NCBI RefSeq assembly: GCF_041154745.1
Contig: NZ_AP031573.1
Coordinates: forward strand, 5,306,017 to 5,370,016
DNA from: Flavobacterium sp. CFS9
GTDB lineage: Bacteria; Bacteroidota; Bacteroidia; Flavobacteriales; Flavobacteriaceae
Reading direction: 5' to 3'
DNA: 64,000 nt
This document shows positions 8,722 to 17,474 of the stretch, one piece after another; positions within the stretch are counted from its first letter, which is position 1, and every line of letters starts with the position of its first letter. Both the position numbers and the translations under genes were made by a program. The notes under the pieces were generated by a model. It ran no database searches. It worked only from the letters and a program-made list of their open reading frames with translations, and had not been told where the DNA came from.

Positions 8722-9529
8722 AAGTGATCTTATAAAGTGAGACTGCTAAGCTAATAAACGAAAGATAATATATGATCAAATTTTCTCTAATAATTTTCTC
8801 GATCAAACAAATACAACAAATGATAAACAATGCCATAAAAATGGGATAGTATCTGTCATTGTTGATCCAGGCCCCTATTTTATATTTTCTGCTAATAAAA
8901 ATACCTGTAATACCGGAAATATACCCCAGAATACTCCCTGTAATTACATCAAGAGGATAATGCGCCCCTACACCTACTCTTGTAAATGCTAAAATAAGTC
9001 CAATGGTAATGATCGATACCGACCACAGAATTTTAAATTTTAATCGCTGTGGCATAAAGGCAAATAAAATAATGGTCAGCACGGTAAAAACTACAATCGA
9101 ATGTCCTGAAGGCAGACTATTGAAGCCACATAATTTTCTTCCCATGATGCATGTAATCTCACTATTATAAATCACAGCAGGTCTCGGAACAGCAAATATT
9201 GCTTTTAACGGACAGGATAATAATAACGAAAACAATAAACCCGACAGCAAAGCTTCCCATAACTTGGGTCCATAGATTACAAAAAGAGCTAAAAAGGATA
9301 AAAAAATCGAAGCATCTCCCAATTGAGTAAGATTGTATTGTAAATTAGGATAAAGCCCCAAATGGGAATTAATATAAAGAAAGGTGCTTTTTTGAATTTG
9401 TGCATAATTATAAACGCTTAAAGCATTCTCATAATACAGAAACAGTACAACAGCAGCTAAGCAGAATAAGGGCAAAAAATATAAGGAGAACTTAAGTTTA
9501 GAATAATTTTTAATAATACTAGTATTCAT
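8699..9529 (-). CDS. PAP2-family membrane phosphatase (LpxE/LpxF-like candidate)
   Basis: This is a 276-residue polytopic membrane protein. It contains the three type-2 phosphatidic acid phosphatase motifs in order: KAIFAVPRP (KX6RP), SLPSGHS, and RVGVGAHYPLD (RX5HX3D). It has about six membrane segments, the first after a short basic N-terminus. The family removes phosphate from lipid phosphates on the outer face of the inner membrane; members include lipid A 1- and 4'-phosphatases and undecaprenyl-pyrophosphate phosphatases. Overlap with an EptA-type transferase gene favours lipid A, where dephosphorylation opens or complements the phosphoethanolamine site. It is the first gene of the operon and divergent from the two-component system across a 785-base gap. 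The exact substrate is inferred. Confidence 0.8.
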   Translation of the reverse strand: MNTSIIKNYSKLKFSLYFLPLFCLAAVVLFLYYENALSVYNYAQIQKSTFLYINSHLGLYPNLQYNLTQLGDASIFLSFLALFVIYGPKLWEALLSGLLFSLLLSCPLKAIFAVPRPAVIYNSEITCIMGRKLCGFNSLPSGHSIVVFTVLTIILFAFMPQRLKFKILWSVSIITIGLILAFTRVGVGAHYPLDVITGSILGYISGITGIFISRKYKIGAWINNDRYYPIFMALFIICCICLIEKIIRENLIIYYLSFISLAVSLYKITYVYLKKK

Positions 9530-10314
9530 TGTGTTGTTGTTATGGTAAATTTAAAGGCTGAGAATTTCTTTTAAGCGGAAAGCAACTTAACTATCACTGT
9601 TCATTCCGTCCGCAAAGTTTTGTAATTAAAATGAAGAGGAGATTAAAAAATCCATAACAGTTTATGTACCGATCCATCTTTTAGAGAAAAGTAAAAGATA
9701 CAATAAGTAGAATAACACAAGTGATAGCCCTTTACGAAAGGGAAATAAAATCTTAAAAAAGCAAATTGAAATAAAACTGATAATTTTTGAGTACCAATAA
9801 TAAAAAGCGGTTTGAAAGAAAAACGAAAAAAAAACAGAAACATTCGAAAAAGCGGATAATTTATAAAATCCGTCTTGCGAAACTTTGTTTAATTTTTTTT
9901 CGATTCTCATATAATAACCTTTAATGGCAAGTAAAGTAATGATTCAATTTAGAAGAAATTTAGAATTTTGAGCCAAAATAAATACTTTATTTAAAATAAT
10001 TAGTACTTCATAACATTTTATTAACGTAATAAATTTCTTTCATTTGATTTAAATTCGATATTACACCTAAATAAAAAGGTAAAAACCTTACAAAAACATC
10101 CTGACACCTGATAATACTGATACAAACAACGGTATTATTTCTCCAAATTCAAACTCTATACATAAGACCTATTGGCATTTTTTTCATTTTATTTTTATAA
10201 TCACTACTTTTAAATTGAATATCAAAAAGAAAAAGCAGAATAGATTCAATTACTTTAAAATAGAAATATTTAAAGATTCAATTTTTCTACAAAATTCCAG
10301 GTTATACTTGCAGC
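9530..10314. other. Long AT-rich divergent intergenic region
   Basis: There are 785 bases between the PAP2 gene and the divergent response regulator. Two overlapping short minus-strand frames (9643-9843 and 9662-9910) have low-complexity Phe/Leu-rich translations and no recognisable features, so I do not call them genes. The region should hold the promoters for both operons. Just upstream of the regulator, TATACTTG at 10303-10310 is one mismatch from the -7 consensus and only 4 bases from the ATG. If real, it would give a leaderless or nearly leaderless transcript. Nothing else is identified. Confidence 0.5.
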
Positions 10315-10992
10315 ATGAAAATTTTAATCATAGAAGATGAGCAGCAAATTGCTCAAAGCATCAGGAATTATTTTAAAACAAACGGCATTCAGTGTGAAAC
10401 AGCCGAAAGCTACAGCCTGGCACTTAGTAAAATTGATTCTTACGACTATGACTGTATCCTTTTGGATATTATGCTTCCTGATGGTGATGGTTTTGATATT
10501 TTAAGGGAACTCAAAAGAAAAAATAAAACGGACGGTGTTATTGTCATTTCTGCCAAAGAAACACTCGAAACGCGGATTGAAGGATTTAACCTTGGCGCAG
10601 ATGATTTTCTGACCAAACCATTTCACCTTTCTGAACTATTGGTGCGCATGCAGGCTCTCATACGGCGCAAAAATTTTAAGGGAAATAATACTATCATTTT
10701 TAATGAAATTGTAATCGACATACTTTCAAAATCGGTAATGGTAAACGATATTAAACTGGATCTTACCAAAAAAGAAATCGATCTGTTGTTATTTTTAATT
10801 GCAAATGACAATAAAGTATTGTCGAAAGCCGCCATTGCCGAGCATCTTTCCGGAGATATGGCAGATATGCTGGACAATCATGATTTTATTTATGCGCATA
10901 TTAAAAATTTAAAGAAAAAACTCAGTCAGGCAGGAAGCGGTGATTATATAAAAACAGTTTACGGACTGGGATACAAATGGGAAAATGAATAG
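10315..10992 (+). CDS. OmpR/PhoB-family response regulator
   Basis: This 225-residue cytoplasmic regulator has a receiver domain at residues 1-115 with acidic pair E7/D8, phospho-acceptor D51 (CILLDIMLPDGDG), the conserved Ser of VISAKE and Lys of LTKPF. A winged-helix DNA-binding domain (about 130-225) ends with the OmpR-type IKTVYGLGYKW wing. It is followed by its histidine kinase with an 8-base overlap (10985-10992), so the two are a cognate pair. The operon continues into a PepSY-like protein and an outer-membrane receptor, an arrangement seen repeatedly in Bacteroidota. The lipid-modifying genes lie divergent upstream and are plausible targets, though no operator was identified. Confidence 0.88.
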   Translation: MKILIIEDEQQIAQSIRNYFKTNGIQCETAESYSLALSKIDSYDYDCILLDIMLPDGDGFDILRELKRKNKTDGVIVISAKETLETRIEGFNLGADDFLTKPFHLSELLVRMQALIRRKNFKGNNTIIFNEIVIDILSKSVMVNDIKLDLTKKEIDLLLFLIANDNKVLSKAAIAEHLSGDMADMLDNHDFIYAHIKNLKKKLSQAGSGDYIKTVYGLGYKWENE

Positions 10993-12250
10993 CAAAAAAT
11001 TACTCCAAAAAACAACCAGCAGTTTTCTTACTTATGCTATTATCATTTTAGTAATAGCAGCGCCATTATTCTACTTTATCAGCCAGCAGCTTTATATTTA
11101 TGAGACCGATGAAGTACTGCATTTTCACAAAGGTGCTTTTATCAAAGAAAGTCATAAAGATTTTACACAAAAAGATATTGACTTATGGAACAAGTACAAC
11201 CATGAAGTAATGATTGTTCCGGACATGGGCGTTAAAGAAGATTCTATTGTTGGAAAAATGCTGTATGATTCTATTGCAAAAGAAAAAGAGCCCTTCCGTG
11301 TACTTTATGCCCCTGTAACTATAAACGGCAGGAAATACACCTACACCGAAAAAATAAATCTGCTGGAAATGGAGGGGATGGTATTTAGCATTGCTCTTAT
11401 CTTTCTTTTCATCATCATTATGCTGTTAATCGGAATCATCTTGATTTCAAAAGCCACAGCGGCCAAAATATGGAGTCCTTTTTATAATACGCTGCGTCAG
11501 ATTGAGAATTTTGAAATAGACAAAAACAAAGCGCCTCACTTTCTGCCTACCGATATCGATGAATTTGACCGTTTGAATAAAAGCCTTGAAAGACTGATTG
11601 AAAAAAACACGGCTATTTACAAAAATCAGAGAGAATTTGTTGAAAATGCAGCCCATGAGCTTCAAACACCACTGGCTTTGTTTCAAACCAAAATAGATAC
11701 ACTGACACAATTGAATTTAGACCAGGAACAATCCAATCTGGTTTCGTCCTTAAATCTTGATGTCGCAAGACTTAACCGATTGAATAAAAACTTGTTGCTG
11801 CTCTCTAAAATTGACAATGAAAGTTTTCTTGAAAAAAGTACAATTGTCCTTACTGATTATATTACCAAACATTTGGACTTTTTTACCGAGCAGGCAAATA
11901 CCAAAAACATAACAATCACTACTGAATTTGTATCGACATTAACCATCACAGGAAATCCGGCTCTTACGGAAGTCCTGATTAATAATTTGTTTTTGAATGC
12001 AATTCGCCACAACAAACAAAACGGGAAAATCACTATCCAAGTTACTGAGAAGGAATTAGTTTTTTCAAATACCGGACAAACCACTTCCCTGACAATCGAA
12101 AAACTCTTTAACCGATTCTATAAAAACAACCCTTCCGCTACCGGTAATGGTCTTGGACTGGCAATCATCAAAAAAATTACGGAACTGAATCGATGGGAAA
12201 TAAACTATATTTTTTCTGACAATATGCACCGTTTTATCGTTAAATTCTAA
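10985..12250 (+). CDS. Sensor histidine kinase (HisKA-type)
   Basis: This 421-residue kinase has two transmembrane segments (about residues 17-38 and 130-155) enclosing a periplasmic sensor region of about 95 residues, then a linker and the dimerisation/phospho-acceptor helix with H224 in NAAHELQTPL. The ATPase domain has an N-box near LINNLFLNAIRHNKQ, a degenerate G1 box (LVFSNTGQ rather than the usual DxGxG) and a clear G2 (GNGLGLAIIKKI). The reduced G1 box is common in Bacteroidota kinases of this type. It autophosphorylates and passes phosphate to the preceding response regulator. The signal is unknown. Its position between lipid A remodelling genes and an outer-membrane receptor suggests envelope sensing. 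Confidence 0.87.
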   Translation: MNSKKLLQKTTSSFLTYAIIILVIAAPLFYFISQQLYIYETDEVLHFHKGAFIKESHKDFTQKDIDLWNKYNHEVMIVPDMGVKEDSIVGKMLYDSIAKEKEPFRVLYAPVTINGRKYTYTEKINLLEMEGMVFSIALIFLFIIIMLLIGIILISKATAAKIWSPFYNTLRQIENFEIDKNKAPHFLPTDIDEFDRLNKSLERLIEKNTAIYKNQREFVENAAHELQTPLALFQTKIDTLTQLNLDQEQSNLVSSLNLDVARLNRLNKNLLLLSKIDNESFLEKSTIVLTDYITKHLDFFTEQANTKNITITTEFVSTLTITGNPALTEVLINNLFLNAIRHNKQNGKITIQVTEKELVFSNTGQTTSLTIEKLFNRFYKNNPSATGNGLGLAIIKKITELNRWEINYIFSDNMHRFIVKF

Positions 12251-12319
12251 AAATTCAAACTTCCTACAGATTCATATATAACATTTGTACTATAATTTTT
12301 AATTAAAAGAATAGTACTC

Positions 12320-12748
12320 ATGAAAAATTCAATTCTGGCATGTTTGGTCCTGCTTTTTTCTTCTTATGCCATAGCGCAAAAAGTAAATGAAAAAGACATT
12401 CCACATATTGTAAAATCAGCCTTTTTAAAATCTTATCCCAATCAAAAGAATGTGAACTGGGAAAAAGAAAAGAACAATTACGAAGCTTCTTTTACAGTAG
12501 TCCAAACAGAACACGCGGTACTCTTAGATTCCAACGGTAGTATTTTGGAAACGGAAGAAGAAATCAGCGTGAAAAAACTTCCGGCTAAAGCGTTGGCTTA
12601 CATTCAAAAAAATTATAAAAACAAACAGATAAAAGAAGCTGCTGTCATCACTGATGCTCAAGGCACGATAACTTTTGAAGCACAGGTTAACGCTATCGAC
12701 CTGATTTTTGACAAACAAGGAACTTACCTTAAAAGCATAGCAGATTAA
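12320..12748 (+). CDS. PepSY-like (DUF2874/BLIP-like) exported protein
   Basis: This is a 142-residue protein with a clear signal peptide (MKNSILACLVLLFSSYAIAQ, cleavage expected near residue 20). The mature part has the two-repeat look of PepSY-like/DUF2874 proteins: VKSAFLKSYPNQKNVNWEKEKNNYEASF, then a second half with ALAYIQKNYKNKQIKEA and FEAQV. Such small periplasmic proteins sit beside two-component systems in Bacteroidota, and their biochemical role is not established. It lies 69 bases after the kinase and 10 bases before the receptor gene, so it is probably in the same operon or a downstream unit. TAACATTTG near 12281 resembles a -7 element and might give it its own promoter. Confidence 0.7.
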   Translation: MKNSILACLVLLFSSYAIAQKVNEKDIPHIVKSAFLKSYPNQKNVNWEKEKNNYEASFTVVQTEHAVLLDSNGSILETEEEISVKKLPAKALAYIQKNYKNKQIKEAAVITDAQGTITFEAQVNAIDLIFDKQGTYLKSIAD

Positions 12749-12758
12749 AACCATTCCA

Positions 12759-15170
12759 ATGAAATTAAAGATATTTTTAGTATTCGCCTTACTTGTATTT
12801 AAAACATTCAATGCAACGGCGCAAAACAGCTCCGCAACACTTTCGGGCTTAATTAAAGACAAAACAACAAAATCTCCACTACCCTATATAAATGTCGTTT
12901 TAAAGACGGCCAAAGATCAAAAAATGCTGTTCGGCACTCTAACGAATGAAGAAGGGCGCTTTAACCTGACCAATGTAACTAGCGGAAATTATACGCTGGA
13001 AATTACTTCTGTTGGCTACAAAACCAAATCTCAAAAAATCTTTGTAGGGACGCTATCCGATTTCCTGGACCTCAACACCATTGAACTTGAGGAGGACATC
13101 AATACATTGTCTGAAGTTGTTGTGACTTCTAAATCATCTGAGGTAAGTGCCAAAATGGATAAAAAAGTTTTCTCCGTATCCGACAACATCGCCCAAAGCG
13201 GAGGCTCAGTTTTACAATCTATGCAGAATCTTCCCGGCGTTACACTCCATGAAGGGAAGGTACAGCTTCGAGGCAATGATAAAGTAATGGTTCTGATTGA
13301 CGGAAAACAGACTGCCCTGACCGGTTTTGGAAATCAATCGGGTCTGGACAATATTCCGGCATCTGCCATTGAAAAAATTGAAATCATAAACAATCCCTCG
13401 GCCAAGTTTGATGCCAATGGAAATGCAGGTATTATCAATATTATTTACAAAAAAAACAAACAGGAAGGACTAAACGGTAAAATAGGAATCAGCTCAGGAT
13501 ACGGTGCTTTATGGGAACGCAAGACCAATTTACCAACCATTCGTCCGCAATATCAGATGACCCCTAAAATCAATCCTTCCCTGTCTCTGAATTATAGGAA
13601 AGAAAAAATAAATACCTATTTACAGGCCGATTATCTGTATACCGAAACACTCAATAAAAATGAATTTGTAACCCGTACTTATGATGACGGCACCATCATC
13701 AATCAGCAAACGGTACGAAACCGCAATACTCATTTTACCACTTTAAAATCCGGAATAGACTGGAACTACAATGAACAAAACAGTTTTTCTTTTTCGGCAC
13801 TTTTTGGAAGTGAAAAAATTATTGACAACGGTGATGAGCCTTTCTTCAATCAGGATTATTCTCAAAGGTTACGCCTGTGGTCGTTTTTAGAAGATGAGCT
13901 CAAAACAACGGTAATGGCCAGCGCTTCTTATGAACATAAATTCAAACAGCCCGGGCATAAATTAAATGCCGGTATCAACTATACCTATCACAGGGAAGAT
14001 GAAAAATACTTCTTTACCAATACATTGCCAGCTTCGGTTGGACAGGATGCTTTTAAACTGCTTTCGGATGAAAAAGTTGTAGATATTAATGTTGATTACA
14101 TAAGGCCATTAAAATATGGGCGATTTGAAACAGGTTTCAAATTCAGAAACAGAGAAATCCCTACCAACATGCAATTCTTCCCGGGCGCGAACTCTCCTAT
14201 TGACGCCAATGCGGGAGGATGGGCCAATTATAAAGAAATCATTCCTGCTCTTTACTCCAATTATATTTTCGAAACGGACAGAATTGAAGCAGAACTTGGT
14301 TTAAGACTTGAATATGTAAAACTGCAGTACGATGTTAATCCCAATCATCCCACTTACAAAAGTGACGGATACAACTATACAGAACCGTTTCCGAATGTAC
14401 GTTTTGGATACAAAATTGACGACAAAAATAAAATTACAGCTTTTTACAACCGTCGGGTAGACCGACCGGCAGAGGTTGACATCCGTATTTTTCCAAAATA
14501 TGATGATGCCGAAATTATCAAAGTTGGAAATCCTGCATTACGTCCGCAATTTACAAGTGCCTTTGAAGTAGGGTATAAAAAAACGATGGAAAAAGGCTAT
14601 TTTACTTCTTCTGTTTATTATAGAATCATTAATGGAACTATTGCCCGTATTGCCACTACTGTACCCGGAAGTTCTCTGATCTATAATGTTTTTCAAAACG
14701 CAGATAAAAGTTCATCTGTTGGAATCGAAGCTGTTTATTCAAAAGAAATAACACCCTGGTATTCTTTCAACCTGAATGGAAATCTATATCAAAATACCAT
14801 TGATGCATTTACCGTAACAAATCTATATCCGACGCCAAGTACTTACTATGGAAAACGTCAGCAAATGGTCTCCGGAAATTTAAAATGGAACAACAGCCTT
14901 CAGTTAAGCAAAACACTAAAAGGTCAAATTTCTGCTGTTTATCTGGCTCCGGACATTATTCCACAAGGAAAAATCGACTCCAGATTTTCTGTTGATCTCG
15001 GACTAAAGAAAACAGTACAAAAAGGAAAAGGGGAAGTGTTTATAAATGCTACAGATATTTTCAACACGCTAAGCATACGAAAAGATATTCAGGGTGAAGG
15101 TTTTAATTACAGAAGTAAAGATTTTTATGAAACACAGGTTGTACGATTTGGATACAGCTACAAATTTTAA
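12759..15170 (+). CDS. TonB-dependent-receptor-like outer membrane beta-barrel protein
   Basis: This 803-residue outer-membrane protein has a signal peptide ending ATAQ (about residue 22), a CarboxypepD-regulatory-like domain (about 25-110, ending ITSVGYKTKSQ), a plug-like domain (about 115-225, with VLQSMQNLPGV and IEKIEIINNPSAKFDANGNAGIINI) and a long beta-barrel that ends in the aromatic residue F (RFGYSYKF). The plug ending and barrel resemble the outer membrane beta-barrel family found next to PepSY-like genes, rather than classical siderophore receptors. The ligand is unknown. It is the last gene of the regulator-kinase-PepSY group and is followed by a strong terminator. Confidence 0.82.
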   Translation: MKLKIFLVFALLVFKTFNATAQNSSATLSGLIKDKTTKSPLPYINVVLKTAKDQKMLFGTLTNEEGRFNLTNVTSGNYTLEITSVGYKTKSQKIFVGTLSDFLDLNTIELEEDINTLSEVVVTSKSSEVSAKMDKKVFSVSDNIAQSGGSVLQSMQNLPGVTLHEGKVQLRGNDKVMVLIDGKQTALTGFGNQSGLDNIPASAIEKIEIINNPSAKFDANGNAGIINIIYKKNKQEGLNGKIGISSGYGALWERKTNLPTIRPQYQMTPKINPSLSLNYRKEKINTYLQADYLYTETLNKNEFVTRTYDDGTIINQQTVRNRNTHFTTLKSGIDWNYNEQNSFSFSALFGSEKIIDNGDEPFFNQDYSQRLRLWSFLEDELKTTVMASASYEHKFKQPGHKLNAGINYTYHREDEKYFFTNTLPASVGQDAFKLLSDEKVVDINVDYIRPLKYGRFETGFKFRNREIPTNMQFFPGANSPIDANAGGWANYKEIIPALYSNYIFETDRIEAELGLRLEYVKLQYDVNPNHPTYKSDGYNYTEPFPNVRFGYKIDDKNKITAFYNRRVDRPAEVDIRIFPKYDDAEIIKVGNPALRPQFTSAFEVGYKKTMEKGYFTSSVYYRIINGTIARIATTVPGSSLIYNVFQNADKSSSVGIEAVYSKEITPWYSFNLNGNLYQNTIDAFTVTNLYPTPSTYYGKRQQMVSGNLKWNNSLQLSKTLKGQISAVYLAPDIIPQGKIDSRFSVDLGLKKTVQKGKGEVFINATDIFNTLSIRKDIQGEGFNYRSKDFYETQVVRFGYSYKF

Positions 15171-15196
15171 TTTCTAAATCATACTTAAATAATCTT

Positions 15197-15247
15197 ATCT
15201 CTAAATAAGCTTCCTGATTTGGAAACTTATTTAGAGATTTTTTTTTA
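15197..15247 (+). terminator. Intrinsic terminator after the receptor gene
   Basis: An 18-bp stem with one mismatch (15197-15214 with 15221-15238) and a 6-base loop is followed by a run of about nine T. It lies 27 bases after the stop codon of the receptor gene and just before the convergent hydroxyproline genes. Confidence 0.85.
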
Positions 15248-15301
15248 GAAATTCCCAATCTTATGCCCATTGAGATTCTGAATATTTTTTAAAATTGATC
15301 C

Positions 15302-16369
15302 TTATCTCAGTATAAAACCATTCTTCATAGGATCTTTCGGATCTATTAAAAATGTATTGATTCCTGTTACAAAAGCCGTTCCTTCCACTTGCGGAATTAC
15401 AGCCTCGAAAGGACCAAATTTTTCTTCTCTGACCAGTGATCCTTTAAAAGTACTTCCTGTGATACTTTCTATCGTGATAACTTCACCCGGATTTATAGCA
15501 TTTCTGGCTTTTTCAATCGCAATTCTTCCCGAAACACCGGAACCTGTTGGTGAACGATCCACTTCTCCGTCGGCAAAAACACAGACATTTCGGCTATGAT
15601 TAGAGATATTTAAGGGTTCATCGATAAAAATAGTGCCGTATAGAAAGCTTAAATCTTCCTCAAACGGATGCTGAATTTTTGTATCCTGCTTCATTACGGC
15701 ATGTTTGATATCGACCCCGGTTTGAATAATGGTTCGGTAATTTTCTTCCGTTAATCCAAAATTCAAATGTGTATTTTTTCTCAAATCAACGTAAGCATAA
15801 AAAGCACCTCCATAGGCCAAATCATAAACGACATCACCAATCCCCTCAACATTTACAACACGATCTAAACCTACGGCAAAACTTGGCACACAATGAAACC
15901 GAACTCCTGTTACTTCTCCGTTTACTACCGTCACAAACGAAAAAATCCTACCGCACGGAGCATCAATTTTTAATTCATTCTCGCCTTCTTTTACTGTGAT
16001 CCACTTCATTTTTGCTGCCAAAGAACTTATCGCAATAATGGCATGACCACACATACTGCTGTATCCTTCATTGTGCATAAAAAGAATACCAAAATCAGCT
16101 TCCTCATCATTTGGCGGAAGTAAAATACAACCGTACATATCCGCATGACCTCGAGGCTCAAACATCAGTGCCGTTCTTAGATAATCGTAGTTTTCTTTGA
16201 TATCTCTTCGGTATTCCAGAACACTATTTCCTTTCAATTCTGGAAAACCGGAAACAATTACACGCAAAGGCTCACCGCCTGTATGCATATCAATTGTTTG
16301 GATCTGTAGTACGGAAGCGTCTGCTTTATAAACAGTATTATTACAAATATTTTGATAGGTATTAGACAT
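15302..16369 (-). CDS. trans-3-hydroxy-L-proline dehydratase (proline racemase family)
   Basis: This is a 355-residue cytoplasmic enzyme of the proline racemase superfamily. The first catalytic position is Cys (C107 in SSMCGHA). The second, which is Cys in racemases and 4-hydroxyproline epimerases (SPCGTG), is Thr here (T275 in DRSPTGSG). A Cys/Thr pair is the recognised signature of trans-3-hydroxy-L-proline dehydratases, which release water to give delta-1-pyrroline-2-carboxylate. Other family marks are DMHTGGEPLRV near the N-terminus and ITGSTFKG near the C-terminus. Its start overlaps the end of the upstream gene by 8 bases. That gene encodes a probable pyrroline-2-carboxylate reductase, which would complete conversion to L-proline. 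Confidence 0.85.
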   Translation of the reverse strand: MSNTYQNICNNTVYKADASVLQIQTIDMHTGGEPLRVIVSGFPELKGNSVLEYRRDIKENYDYLRTALMFEPRGHADMYGCILLPPNDEEADFGILFMHNEGYSSMCGHAIIAISSLAAKMKWITVKEGENELKIDAPCGRIFSFVTVVNGEVTGVRFHCVPSFAVGLDRVVNVEGIGDVVYDLAYGGAFYAYVDLRKNTHLNFGLTEENYRTIIQTGVDIKHAVMKQDTKIQHPFEEDLSFLYGTIFIDEPLNISNHSRNVCVFADGEVDRSPTGSGVSGRIAIEKARNAINPGEVITIESITGSTFKGSLVREEKFGPFEAVIPQVEGTAFVTGINTFLIDPKDPMKNGFILR

Positions 16370-17336
16370 TCTTTTCTACTTTTAAATTATACTCTTCATA
16401 AAAATATCCGGCCGCAACAAGGTCTTCTAAAGCATGTCCAACCGATTTAAAATAAGTGATTTCAGTCTCAGATGTCCTGCCTGATTTTGTCGTACTGCAT
16501 AATTCAAACAAATCGGCTTTGATGGTTTCTTTTGTAATAATACCGGTGGTCAGCGGAATAAAAATATCACCGCTTTCCTTTAATCCACCCTGATAGGTAT
16601 CCAAAAACAGACTCGATTTTAAAACCGCTTCGTCATCTGCCTCACGCATGTCTTTTTTATATGCCCCAACAAGATCTAAATGCTGTCCTGCTTTGAGCCA
16701 TTTTCCAAAAACAAGCGGAACGGGTGATAAAGTGGCTGACGAGATGATATCAACCTGAGAAATAACTTCTTCTATCGTTGAAACCGGTTTACAAATAAGC
16801 GAAGTGTTTTTAAGAGCATCGCAAACCAGTTGCGCTTTTTCTATCGTTCTTCCCCAAACATAAACCTCATTTATAGGTCTTACACTGGCATGGGCCTGAA
16901 TTAAATTGATGGCTAATGCTCCCGTGCCAATCATTAGCATAGACGAGGAGTCTTTTCGCGAAAGATAACTGCTCGCCAAAGCAGATGTTGCCGCAGTACG
17001 TTTCCCGGTTAGTGATTTTGCATCGAGAATGGCTTTGATATTTCCTTTGTGTCCGTCGAGATAAATGTAAGTTCCCTGAATAGAAGGAAGGTCATATTTA
17101 CCATTATTAGGACTTACCGTCACTATTTTCACGCCTAAATCTTTACCCGATTGGAATGCTGGCATTAGCAGCAGTGTAGAATCTTTGCCTTCTTCCGGAT
17201 TAGGATAATCATGATGATGGCGCATAGGCACGTTGATATCCGAATTCGAAAACCCGGCCCGAAGTCTTTCTATGAGTTCTTTAAAATTACATTTTCCTTC
17301 AATAAAATGATCTGAAATAAGTGCTATTGGTTCCAT
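16362..17336 (-). CDS. Ornithine cyclodeaminase/mu-crystallin family, probable pyrroline-2-carboxylate reductase
   Basis: This 324-residue NAD(P)-dependent protein has the family layout: an N-terminal substrate-binding part (MRHHHDYPNPEEG, LLMPAF), then a Rossmann domain from about residue 120 (SSSMLMIGTGALAINLIQAH, with the GTGA glycine motif; VWGRTIEKA; DIISSATLS; HLDLVGAYKKDMREAD). Family members include ornithine cyclodeaminase, alanine dehydrogenase and delta-1-pyrroline-2-carboxylate reductase. The overlapping downstream gene is a trans-3-hydroxyproline dehydratase that makes pyrroline-2-carboxylate, so the reductase role is the most economical. This is assigned by context; the fold alone does not decide the substrate. 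Confidence 0.82.
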   Translation of the reverse strand: MEPIALISDHFIEGKCNFKELIERLRAGFSNSDINVPMRHHHDYPNPEEGKDSTLLLMPAFQSGKDLGVKIVTVSPNNGKYDLPSIQGTYIYLDGHKGNIKAILDAKSLTGKRTAATSALASSYLSRKDSSSMLMIGTGALAINLIQAHASVRPINEVYVWGRTIEKAQLVCDALKNTSLICKPVSTIEEVISQVDIISSATLSPVPLVFGKWLKAGQHLDLVGAYKKDMREADDEAVLKSSLFLDTYQGGLKESGDIFIPLTTGIITKETIKADLFELCSTTKSGRTSETEITYFKSVGHALEDLVAAGYFYEEYNLKVEKNV

Positions 17337-17474
17337 GTTTGGTGTTGAAATTTCATTAAAAATAGAAGATTATTCTATCTTAATACTATTTCATGCACAA
17401 TCAGATAATATACTCCAATTTAGGGTTAACATAGTACAAATTAACTAGTTTTATGGTCCTAATTTTATAACGGC

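Noticed and set aside
9643..9910. Two overlapping small minus-strand frames rich in Phe and Leu
   Set aside because: Translations are low complexity, no start context or family is recognisable, and the two frames compete for the same DNA. AT-rich sequence easily gives such frames.
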